Made by a program: the position numbers and the translations under genes
The notes under the pieces: model-generated
Databases searched by the model: none
Seen by the model: only the letters and a program-made list of their open reading frames with translations
Told to the model about the DNA's origin: nothing
Shown here: one piece after another, positions 50,913 through 61,320 of the stretch
Numbering within the stretch: the stretch's first letter is position 1
Layout of the letters: every line of letters begins with the position of its first letter
Assembly (NCBI GenBank): GCA_025667525.1
Contig: CM046882.1
Span: 219,650,592 to 219,714,591 of the forward strand
DNA length: 64,000 nucleotides
Source of the DNA: Glebionis coronaria
Lineage: Eukaryota; Streptophyta; Magnoliopsida; Asterales; Asteraceae
Direction of reading: 5' to 3'

Positions 50913-51686
50913 TCAGTTCGGCCCATGGTTGTTTCGATTTCCACCTCGGTTCTGGCCTTGGGATTGATTGCTTTGTGCCGCTTCCCATTTCCTCTTGTTG
51001 CCTTCAGCAATGGAGTTCTGCTTGTCCTGGAGCTTGACGTCCATCAATGCGTGTGCCATCTGAACCGCTTCATCAAACGATCCAGGTTTTGACGAAGTTG
51101 TTTCACCTTTGATATTGCTGGATAAACCCTTAATATACTGTTTCATCTTCTTGGTGTCATTGGCAAAAACATCCGGACACAAAAGACTTAACTCATTAAA
51201 CCTCCTAGTGTAGGCAGCTATATCGTTGTTCTTCAAGGTCAAGTGCCTCAACTCATCCTCCAATTGCCCCAATTCCTCTTCTGGGCAAAACTTCTTAGTC
51301 AACAAAGCTTTTGTCGCATTCCACGTCCTTGCATTTGCTACAGCCAATCCAACCGTAGCTACCTGGGTATTCCACCAACTTAACGCATCATCAAGAAACG
51401 TAGCCGCTGCAAACTTCACTTTATCCGCTTCTGCACAACCACTGATTTCGAACGTACTTTCAACCTTTTCCAACCATCGTCTAAGTTCTAAAGCTCCACC
51501 CGTTCCACGGAACTGCGTGGGACCGCACTTCATAAAACTAGAATAGGTACACACTCTCGGGGCTTGCTGTCTCCCCGCGTTCCTTCCCTGATCCTGATTT
51601 CTCCCGGCTCGGTCCGCTTCCAACGCATTTGCTATAGCTTCCTGAATCATGGTGTTAACACGATCGGCGATCAACTTTGGAGGCAT
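50913..51686 (-). CDS. gag: Tekay gag (capsid), truncated by an in-frame stop
   Basis: Starts at ATG 51684-51686 (MPPKLIADRVNTMIQEAIA). The retrotransposon gag core is clear: FRGTGGALELRRWLEKVEST, CAEADKVKFAAATFLDDAL, WWNTQVATVG, then LTKKFCPEEELGQLEDELRH and YTRRFNELSLLCPDVF. It ends at TGA (50913-50915) in an Asn/Gln/Gly-rich stretch just before the zinc knuckles, and the same frame stays open beyond. The TGA is one G-to-A change from TGG, a common methylation-linked transition in silenced plant elements. The truncated product would lack nucleocapsid knuckles and could not form Gag-Pol without readthrough. Confidence 0.93.
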   Translation of the reverse strand: MPPKLIADRVNTMIQEAIANALEADRAGRNQDQGRNAGRQQAPRVCTYSSFMKCGPTQFRGTGGALELRRWLEKVESTFEISGCAEADKVKFAAATFLDDALSWWNTQVATVGLAVANARTWNATKALLTKKFCPEEELGQLEDELRHLTLKNNDIAAYTRRFNELSLLCPDVFANDTKKMKQYIKGLSSNIKGETTSSKPGSFDEAVQMAHALMDVKLQDKQNSIAEGNKRKWEAAQSNQSQGQNRGGNRNNHGPN

Positions 51687-52026
51687 GGTGTTATCGAATA
51701 TCTCTTTCTACAAGACAGGGAAAAATAGAAAAACAATGTAAGTATACACATCAAGTTTCCCAGACATAATATACATACAACGACACATCACTACGGAGTT
51801 ACTAATATTCATCAATTCTCATCACAAAAGATCAAATTCAAGACATATCACAGTTCATGAAAGGTAACATAGATTGTATTGATAATTAACCAAAATCGTG
51901 ACAAGTATTGCCACTACAATCGTTCACCACAAAACTTCAAGTACTTGAGTTTCTCGTCATAACACCATCATACAAAGGTCTAAAACAGTTCTATTACAAT
52001 GATCAAAGAAAATACAAAACAAGTAA
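51687..52026 (-). other. Spacer between the extra ORF and gag (element E)
   Basis: About 340 bp, AT-rich, with no coding frame. It could hold an internal promoter, intron or ribosome re-entry function for gag, but nothing specific is visible. Confidence 0.5.
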
Positions 52027-53004
52027 CTAGGCATGTGGTGATCCACACTGCCTCTTGGATGGCGGCTCGTCGTCGTCTTCCTCGGTTTCCTCATCACTAT
52101 CGTCCTCATCCACATCATCCATTTTTCTCTTTCCTTTCTCATCCAGCCCACATTCCATTTCCTTTTTCGTCCCTGATGTGGATCCACACTCAATCGCTAC
52201 CTGACTTCCCACCGTAATGCAAGCACCTCTAGTAGGCGGCTGAATAATAAAGTCATTTGCCTCCATCTCCAAATCGTCCACGAATCTCCAATCCGGGGGC
52301 AATGATGCTCTAACCCGATGCTCCCAACTCTGCATCCTCGACAACCTCACTTGATCCTCCCTAACACGGTCAAGACTAGCGCTCAAATTTGCAACCATCG
52401 ATCTTAAACTGTTGATGTCACTTTTGTTCACATTCCCGTCATACTCAACTCTTACAGTCCTTTCCAACAGTCTTTGATGTTCCCTTTCATTCTTATCAAA
52501 CCTTTTAATTACCCTGGTCTCAACTACAAACCGCTCATACATCAACCTTTCCATCCTCCCCAAACGACCTGCGGGATCCCAGTAGTGTCTCGGTCTCGGA
52601 AAGTAGACCCTTGCAATATTCTCATGAATCGATGGCGACTTGGATGATTTGCTGGACTCTCCACTGCTCTCGTTACTTACTCGAACAAATCCTGGCACTG
52701 TTCTCAAATAGTCCTTACAATTGTCCATCGGGCGATTAAAGGGTTGCTGCTCATATCGACCGGTTGGTGGTACTTCATAACCCTTCGGCGAATTCGGAGA
52801 TTGAAACAAATCGGGTTCGGTCTGGCCTACAGCATCCTCGGGAATGCCATCATCCATTAGCTCCTCGGGCTCTTCTGGGGATACCTGGTACACCAACCAG
52901 ATGGGAAGTACGCATAGGCGTGGGGCAAGTAGTTCTCCTTCGGTCGGGGTCCTGGGCTTGTACATCGTTCGTCTCAGCTTGTCCTTCAGCTGCTGTTCCA
53001 ACAC
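52027..53004 (-). CDS. Extra ORF upstream of gag in element E: coiled-coil protein with acidic tail
   Basis: A 325-codon open frame in sense with gag, whose 5' end is a GTG. The first in-frame ATG is at 52965 (MYKPRTPTEGELL). An overlapping frame shifted by one, starting at ATG 53098 with MAEVPPNDNG at 53065, runs to 52850 and may be the original N-terminus, so a further frameshift is possible. Visible features: a Ser-rich stretch (SSGESSKSSKSPS, residues about 113-125), a charged helical, probably coiled-coil segment (about 150-225), basic GKRKM (about 291-295), a strongly acidic run (about 296-313) and terminal PPSKRQ, together like a bipartite nuclear signal. No gag, protease or env motif is seen. 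Function unknown; possibilities are a nuclear accessory or RNA-binding partner. Such ORFs are not part of the standard chromovirus gag-pol plan. Confidence 0.7.
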   Translation of the reverse strand: MLEQQLKDKLRRTMYKPRTPTEGELLAPRLCVLPIWLVYQVSPEEPEELMDDGIPEDAVGQTEPDLFQSPNSPKGYEVPPTGRYEQQPFNRPMDNCKDYLRTVPGFVRVSNESSGESSKSSKSPSIHENIARVYFPRPRHYWDPAGRLGRMERLMYERFVVETRVIKRFDKNEREHQRLLERTVRVEYDGNVNKSDINSLRSMVANLSASLDRVREDQVRLSRMQSWEHRVRASLPPDWRFVDDLEMEANDFIIQPPTRGACITVGSQVAIECGSTSGTKKEMECGLDEKGKRKMDDVDEDDSDEETEEDDDEPPSKRQCGSPHA

Positions 53005-53098
53005 TTCCCCCTTCGCAACCTACGACGTAATCGTGTCCGTTATCATTAGGCGGTACCTCGGCCATTCCTGCAATAACAGCGAATTTCGGAGGGTACAT

Positions 53099-53440
53099 AA
53101 GTAATTATACAATAGTTATAAATACATGCATGCAAATGCAATGCAAAGGTGGTACATATGCCCGAAATGTAATAATATGATGCTCATGCATGATTAGTAC
53201 AAAAATTACGATGTCAGATATTCCACGTAAAATTCAGCGTCTACATATAGTAATCTCCATACTTACGTAATAATTACCCACATATATACTTCACTCAAAA
53301 GTATACGTCAAATGCCATAAATACAACAATAAATCTTACCGGAGCCATGCAGGATAGTTGTGTGTGCTTGGACCATTTCTTACGACACAAAAAGTTATAG
53401 TTTAGGATTTTCAAAAATGACCTAGTTCTCTATAACTCGT
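53099..53440 (-). other. Untranslated leader of element E
   Basis: About 340 bp between the primer site and the extra ORF. No coding frame and no clear stem-loop comparable to that in C was seen. Confidence 0.5.
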
Positions 53441-53454
53441 GGCTCTGATTACCA
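53441..53454 (-). promoter_or_regulatory. Primer-binding site with one-base insertion (element E)
   Basis: Minus-strand TGGTAATCAGAGCC, three bases after the LTR end. It equals the iMet site TGGTATCAGAGCC with one extra A. Confidence 0.8.
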
Positions 53455-53457
53455 ATC

Positions 53458-56251
53458 TGTAACACCCCCACAATTGCTATGCGCAGCGGAACTACAACAA
53501 TGGGTGCTACACAGTATTCATTGCACACAAGATATATCAAACGACGCTAAAAAGACGTCAACTTAAAACTTGAATTTAAAATTGTTAGATGATACATGTC
53601 CACGGTTTTTCCAACCCCAATTTGGTACAACAGAGTTTAGCGTTTTCGGTCCCCATGAATCTCAACCCAGAAATTTCAGTTTTACAACAACATAACATTA
53701 AACATAAAAATTGTTTAAGTTGAAAAAGGAGGAAAAACAAGCGGACTCCAAGCCATACACACAACATCCATCCCATGCATGCTCCATTCTACACATCAGC
53801 GGTTACCTGAAACACATGCCAAAAATTTTGGTCAACGAAAACGTTGAGTGGAATTCATAGGTTTTTCAATCAATTTTAACGTATATAAAATAAAAACCAT
53901 TCGTGATCATTTATAGACTTGTCGATCAAACAATCTATGATCAGGATACTGACAATTGTGTTTAAGCTCATGACACTAATCCGTTAACTCAATCACCCGC
54001 GTAATAAATACCGGCGTGATTCAGATGAAACCAGTGCCCCTTCTAAAGGCATCAGTTGCAATTATACCTTATTTCTCATACAAAATAATCTACCGCAGAA
54101 CTTACTAAAAGTACAGCTTCTCGGCTAGCATTGGGTCGTTAGCCCCGTAGTACTACAAATTGCATAAGCGGCTATTTCCCCCTACTCGAGGGCAGGACAA
54201 TAGTTAATAGTTCATGATTTTAGGGACTTTTGCAACTTTGGTACTCAACACAATTTCTAAGGCAACTTTCGGGTCTAACAATCATTCATGATATACGTTC
54301 CTTTTAAAAACTAGCATGCATTTCCCTCGCGGGTAAAACAATTTGAAATAAACATAAGCGAGGCTATAAATTCACACCTTAGATATTAAGTAGTCGGTAG
54401 TTCGAGGGATGATCACTGACGATGTTACGGATGCCCGGGTAAATCAACACCTATCACAAATAACGCGTAATGAGTAATATCATTTTAAATACTTTACGGT
54501 ACTGTATAAAATACATATATACTAGTCACTTAGGACAAGTATAACTCACGCCAAAAACAAAATAACAAGCATCACTCATTCTATACCATTCGTTCTTATT
54601 ATTTACGTTGTCCATTTTTACTCGTTCTCGCCGGTACTTGACTAAAGTACGGGCTGTTTTACCATATTTAACCTTACTTATAAAATTTGACAAAATTCTC
54701 AAAAATCCTATAAGACCTGTAGATGACATGTTTTTAAGCCCAATAAAAGTTTTTACTTTTTCGACTCGTTACTCGACGCTTTTCCAAAACTACATTTTAC
54801 GGGCTGAAATTGCACTTCGACCAACTTTGACTTCTTTGACCTATATGAAAAGTACCTTTGACTTCTTTGACTCCTAAGTCAACATATAGACTCTTTTATA
54901 CAGGTTTGGGACCAATTTTTGACCCTTGACCATTTACCAATTCACACTTGTGACCCTCGGGATTTGACTAAAACTTTACATAAATTCGGATTATGAAAGT
55001 CCTCGTCTCCCGGTACTCGATCTTTAAAACGTCATAACTTTTAGCTCGTTTTGAGTCACGGGCTCTACCTTATACCAAATTAAAGATAAAAAGACCCTCT
55101 ACAACTACATTTTGTTTTCAAGACCTGGAAGAAAAATAATATTTGTGAAATGACCATAAAGTTTCTGCCTAAATTTGGCTACTCCAAAATCACGCTCAGA
55201 CTCGATTCCAAGCCTATCCATCACTACTAGGCATCATCCTAAGCCTCCTAAACATATCCAAACACAAGATTTCAGTCCTACCCCTATTGATCAACCAAAC
55301 TCAAAATCCTAATCATCTAAAAATAAACATGCAACTAATTAAACCTATGTAAAACATCATTAAACAATAAACCAAACACAAGGAAAAGCTCAAAATTCAT
55401 CAACTACCATGGCTCCCCAAACACCCCTTGTGCCGTGGGGTTTGGGTGCCCCAATCACCACAACCAAATTGATTTTGGTGGGTTTTCTTGGTGTTTATGC
55501 TTCCATTAAACATGAATTCAACATGCATTACAACAATTAGCCTCAAAAACGAATTTGGATCATCTTGAAAAATTTTGGAAAATTTTTGTTAGTGCATGTG
55601 GGATTTAAGCACATAGAAATGTAGGGAATGACCAAATTAGATGTGGTCTAACCTTAATTTTAATGAAAATCAAGTGAAAAATTTTTTTGATGGTGTTCTT
55701 GGTGGTTTGGGGGTTAGCCGTCGGCTATGGGGCAAAGAGAGAGAGAGTTGGATTTTTTTTTTGTGAAATGAATCCATGTGTTTGTGTTTGTGTAGTTTTG
55801 GTACATTGGGAGGGACCAAAATGGTAAATTTTGCTTTCTTTTGGCCTTAAGTTAAAAACGTCCTCAAAACTTTGCGGTTTCGACTCACTAGTCAATTTTG
55901 AAAATTTTACGGGAGTCGGAAATCATCCCGAACACTCCAAAATATTTTTGGGATACTTTAAATGTACTCGGAAGGCTATAAAACTCACCCGACTCAACTT
56001 AACACGAACCGTAAATAAAATTCTCGAAAAATCACATTATTGATAAATCGTCAATAATTATATAAAATTGGGCATCCCTCGGGATCGTAATCGTCATCGT
56101 CCTTCTTAAATCGTCAAACGTAAAAATTATAACCTCGAACATCGGCTTTAACCAAAATACTTATAAATATAGATATTAAAATTTATTAAAAATTTTCAAA
56201 AATTAGCGTAATTTAGGGTAACGTTAATGACCTCGATTCTAGGGTGTCACA
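53458..56251 (-). repeat. Element E 5' LTR (minus orientation)
   Basis: 2794 bp, the same length as its partner. The TATAAAAG candidate is at 54893-54900 (minus), and a CT/GA microsatellite-like run lies near 55737-55746. It would drive the genomic transcript leftwards. Confidence 0.95.
54893..54900 (-). promoter_or_regulatory. Candidate TATA box (element E, 5' LTR)
   Basis: Minus-strand TATAAAAG followed by AGTCTATATG. Weaker evidence than the boxes in A, B and C, because it rests on the motif alone. Confidence 0.35.
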
Positions 56252-56256
56252 GTTTT
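56252..56256. repeat. Target site duplication GTTTT, right copy (element E)
   Basis: Matches 44357-44361 and joins the two halves of the LTR of C. Confidence 0.9.
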
Positions 56257-56337
56257 GGAGGCAAGAAAAGAAGAAAAGGAAAAAAAAGAAAAAGATTTAT
56301 GGTAAGTGGTAATTGGGTTGCACAAGGATTGCTTTGC

Positions 56338-56345
56338 TATATAAA
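56338..56345 (+). promoter_or_regulatory. LTR TATA box (element C)
   Basis: TATATAAA in the context TTTGCTATATAAAGAACCCCC, corresponding to the TATATAAA boxes of element B. E inserted about 90 bp (in the restored LTR) upstream of it, so E now separates this box from the upstream U3. Confidence 0.55.
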
Positions 56346-57060
56346 GAACCCCCACACTAAATCAAACGCATTTTTTTATTTCCCTGGAGTTTATAGTCGA
56401 CTAAAAAGAAGAGAAGAATTAGGGTTCTTCATAAAATTGGGTTTTTTTTTTCATCTTCCATTAATTTAAAGGTAAAACCTTCTTAACCCTTTTCAATTTA
56501 ATTGTTTTAATGATTTCTTAATCATCTTATGATGGATTTAGGTTAGGGTTTAATTTAAAAACAGTATATTAATGTTATAATAATGATTTTATAATGATTA
56601 CATAAATTAGGGCTTGTAATTAGTGGGGTTAGGGTTAATTAATGAGGTTAATTTAGTTAAACCCGTTTTTAAAAACTGGGCAGAATTTTGGGTCAATTGT
56701 TTTTATCATATCGTGAGTTCTACAAACTCTTATTTTGCGATCCAAGTATCCCTGAAAAGGTAAATGAAGTGGATTTCCAATGCAAGAAACGAGAACTAAA
56801 TTGGAAGTCGGGAAGTGGGTCAAAAACCAGTTACAACAGTCGGAGGTCAAAACAGTTTTGAAGTCAGCCTGTTTTCTTTTTAAGTTTTGGATTATTTGGG
56901 GTACTTAGGGTTGCATTGGGACATTCAAACGAACATGAGAGATGGTTTATATATTATAGTAAGTATCTAAATTGGGTCTAAGGTGGTGGGTTAGGGTAAG
57001 AGCCCCTAATCATAACAAACTTTTTGTATGTTTAAAATCAGTAAATCTGGAATGACAAAA

Positions 57061-57420
<360 letters not shown>

Positions 57421-58601
57421 GGGCCTTAACAGTAGCTTTAAGGTTGGGGTAAATGGGTGGTGTTAGTTAACATATGTAAGGGCATAAATATTCCCTTTAC
57501 AAAGATCATGGGTATGTTTAAGTGGGCGTTTGGCTTATAGTTTGGAGACCTAAATCCGGGACTGTTTTGGGTAAAATGTTGACGGGACGGGTTATGAAGT
57601 ATAATGAGTTAAGGGCTTTATAGAGGGGTGTAATGAGATGCTTAGAGCATATAAATTAGGTATTTATATAGGAGGAGGTTAGATTTCCATCATAGGTTGA
57701 TGAGCCGTTTTAGTGGTTGGTTCATGTTTTGATTATATGTTTTTGGTTTGTTAGCTTTTGCTAGTGCGCGGACTTTTGGAGAAGCTCAATCAGGTGAGTT
57801 TCATAGTCCCATGTTTACTAATGGTTTTGACTTCCAGATGGGATGGAAGAGAAACTGTTTTGTTTTGTTATTTATAAATTATGCTGTGAATGTTGGTGTT
57901 GGTAAGGGACTTATGTGTGCATACTTACGTGATTAACTGCTAGATGATTCTTGATTGTTTTATGTTTTGACTTGGTACCAAGGGGTTATTGGCAAGGCGG
58001 GGCCTTGGGATTTGGTTCATAGGTGTTTGGATGCCTATGGGAGTATGGTGTTTGGTATGACTGGGAGCCTTGGTTTTGGTTTGATTAGTTAAATCTTGAA
58101 TGTTAGTTTGTTAATGCATGTTAGTATCACATTGTCCATATGTTTTTAACTTCCGGTTGTTACTCACAGCTTATGGTATGATTTTGGCGTTTGAGTCTAA
58201 ACCTATGACTCTCACCAACTTTATGTTGACGTATTTTAGTGTCTCTTTCAGGTGATATTATGGTTAAGCTAGAGGACATAAGTGGCTAGGATTTGGAGAG
58301 CGTAGGAAATGCATTTAGAAGGAGATCCCCGTTCCTTCTTAGTTTCATTTGATCATTTAATAAGTGATACTATTTGGCATCTATATGTTTGTTTTGGTTA
58401 TGTTATTTGTTTGTCTTGGGTAAGAGGTAGGACTGTTACCTACTTACCTAGACTCCTACATTTGTTGAGATATTGTCATGACATTTGTGTCACCATTTTA
58501 TGACATTTCTTATTTCATATAGTTATCTCTATAAACACGCCATGTTTTGATGATATCCATATGTCGCGCCCCATATTACGCCATGGTGGGGTGTGACAGA
58601 A

Positions 58602-58612
58602 TGGTATCAGAG
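58602..58612 (+). promoter_or_regulatory. Primer-binding site, initiator tRNA-Met (element C)
   Basis: TGGTATCAGAG three bases after the LTR end; the following bases (AGAA) depart from the consensus. Same spacing as in B. Confidence 0.8.
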
Positions 58613-61320
58613 AGAATGGTTATAGAGAATTAGGTTGCCTTGTCGTGTAGCCTAGTCTATAGCTTAAGGGTCCCTGCATATAGGCGTCATAGGAGTATGT
58701 GTGCATTTTATAATAATTGATATGTTTGGATGTTATTTATTGCGATGTTTTGACTAGTATGAATTGAACCATAGTATGTTCATACTTAGTCACATGTTAT
58801 TTTCTTTTCGGGTTGTGACTAGTGCGGGTTGAACCATAATCGTCCACGCTAGTCATTGCTGTATTTTGCTTAAATTGTACATTATAGTACATAATTTGGT
58901 ACAAGGTAGTTTCTATCTTTTGTTGAGTTATTTTATATACCTGAGGTATGTTATTTTTCTTTTGATGTTTAAGTCATGTTCCCTAAGAATCGTGTGGTGG
59001 TTCGAGTTACTAGAAGTACATGGGTAGGAAGGATTTTAAGTTGTTTCCACTCTTATAGGCGACATGACTTATAACTGATTATGTTTTCGTTTTGGATTTA
59101 GTCTATGATGTTTTAGCTAGACTATGGATTTATGAATTTCAAGGGTTTTACTATGTTAATTTAATAGATGAAGTTTTGGACCTATTTGGTTATGTGATTA
59201 TGAGCTTATGTGAGTAGATGGATTTATGTGTTATATGTTGTATTGATTCTTATAAGTGTCATCATAGGAGAGAGTGCATTGGGGAAAGGGTAATTGTATA
59301 AGTATGGTGGCCAACATAGTTATACAAGTACCACAACTTCAATGGGTTCTCAAGTATGATTGCATGAAAGAGGGTTAGTACATGCTTGTATATGATGAGA
59401 TGTAGAATTTGGGTATACGTATAATATATGGGTTTATGTAATGGCTGCCTATGAGATGGCTATTGTTCTTTTTGTGTTATATGTTTTGGGTTATAGTTGT
59501 GTTGTGTGATTATGGGGTCACACGATATGGTTTGGTTTTGGAGGTGGGCTTTATGCCTTGTTGTGGCACGGTGAGATGGTGATTACTCGTATGGAAAAAC
59601 GAGCGTATAAAGCGATTGATTGACTTGACATGTATGATAACGAGTATGTTTGGGAGATTCGATAGGTATACATATGCGGATGTATATATACTAATAGATG
59701 TTATGTTATGATTTACGGTCGTTCAGTAGTTATTATAACTTGAACGTACCTAGCACTCTCTTGTGTTTAAACAATTTATTAGAGCTCGAGTTTGGCGGAG
59801 TTTCAACGACGTTCTGAATCTTTTGAATTGTGTATTGTAGCGTATTTTTTGAGTTTCGTATTTCACGTGTACGTTTTAAAATGGTGTTCTTGGTTTTAAG
59901 TCTATTAAAATAACTTGGGATTTCTTTTACAATAATGAAATCTTTTGTGTTGGGTCTTACATTTCTTTTGGTCGGTATATATTGAGAAAAAGGGGGACTT
60001 GGAAATCTATTATAGGATTAGATAGTTGGTTGTATTCGGTAAAATAAGGGAAAGGTGTTGGAGTCGTGTTTGAAACAAGGTGCAACATAAGATTTCTTTT
60101 TAATCAACACTTATTTATTTCAAATTCTAAAAGACTTTCTTTAAAATAAAGCGAAGTAAAATTTCTTTCTACTTACATAGTTTATATAATTGGGTTTAAC
60201 CGATTCACGTCATTTATAATTATTAATACGAGGTTAAATTAAGTTTATGAAGGTTACACATACAATTATATCTTTCATTTAAAAGGATTGCATTAATCAC
60301 TAAGTTTATTCTTTAGTTTTAAAACTAGTATAAAACTGTTTTGATCATAACTTGTTCATTTATAGAGCTTTTTGGGTGATTCAAAAGCCAAAAATTATGT
60401 ACTCGGAACGTACTTTTCAAATATTCAGAATGTATAGTCATGGACGGTCAGTATACTGGCCGAAATTATTGTACAAGTGTCGGGTTAAAGGTTGAGCTTT
60501 GAATAGTAGTTTATTTTTATGATTTGGGATGCACCGGATACCTAGTCTTTGAGTTGAGTTTTGAGTTCGTCAAGAGGGTTGTTTGTAGGTTGTTTGAGTC
60601 ACATAGATGTGGGGAGGTAAAAAAAAATAAAAAAAATATATATATTCTTTTAGAAAAGTCGATCTTTTGCGCGGTTTAAATAATATGTCGCGGGGCGTAA
60701 TATGTTTTGGTTGCCATTGGGTGTTTCTGGGATTTTTTTTTTCTTTCGTTGTCATGGGTCATTTTGAACTGATACACGTTTTGGGTTTGAGTTTTCTTTT
60801 GAGTCTCGTGGCTTTTGATTTGTTTTAATTGGTGCACGTGAAATGTCGTAAGTTATCCGTGGGTTTGCTTTGTTGATCTTATCTGGTGGATCCAGGATGT
60901 ACTTTTGGTTTCGTATTGTTTGGGAGCGTTGAGGTAGACATATGAAAGACTTGGTCGCGCCTACACGATTAAGTAGGTGGCCATGAGAGAACGGTCAGAA
61001 TGCCCTTATTAGGGAGGGAAGAAGTTCGTAGACAAACTAATGTGAATATATGGACTCTTTGGAGTACCAGGGAGAAGAATAGAGATTTGTATAATGTATG
61101 GATATTGGCACAAGTAACGCGCCATAGAGAGTTGTTAGAAATTGCAAAGGATTCAGGATAAAAGTTGAGTTGCTTAGTAGTAGATTGGATGTGGAAAGAG
61201 GTTGAGTGGTTTGATGAGAGGAAGTACCGGTCATTTAAGATGCGTGTAGAATTTTGCAAGTAGAACGAGGTAGGAATTTATTCGTATTGCCGCTAAGAGA
61301 GGGTGCAAGGATGACATAGT
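58613..61320 (+). other. Element C leader and lost gag zone
   Basis: A long non-coding stretch. To about 60480 it matches B's leader (25877-27437, reversed). No gag motif or zinc knuckle is recognised, so gag is deleted or decayed beyond recognition. Short frames here are not supported. Confidence 0.6.
58752..58854 (+). promoter_or_regulatory. Tandem stem-loop pair in leader of element C
   Basis: Stem-loop 1: GACTAGTATGAA (58752-58763) pairs with TTCATACTTAGTC (58779-58791), one bulged base. Stem-loop 2: GACTAGTGCGGG (58817-58828) pairs with TCCACGCTAGTC (58843-58854), with two wobbles and one mismatch. Both loops begin TTGAACCATA. Position, about 150-250 nt after the primer site, suits a packaging or dimerisation signal. 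Function is inferred. Confidence 0.55.

Larger units (their letters stand above)
44362..56251 (-). mobile_element. Element E: young Tekay/Del-lineage chromodomain Ty3/gypsy element
   Basis: An 11.9 kb element on the minus strand, inserted in the LTR of C. LTRs are both 2794 bp and differ at about 16 positions by eye (about 0.6%), so it is by far the youngest here. GTTTT target duplications (44357-44361, 56252-56256), TGTGACA...TGTTACA ends, a primer site, polypurine tract, gag, protease, RT, RNase H, integrase and chromodomain are all present, plus an additional ORF ahead of gag. One in-frame stop in gag and a 22-bp tandem duplication at the start of RT break the polyprotein, so this copy should be non-autonomous. 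Confidence 0.96.
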
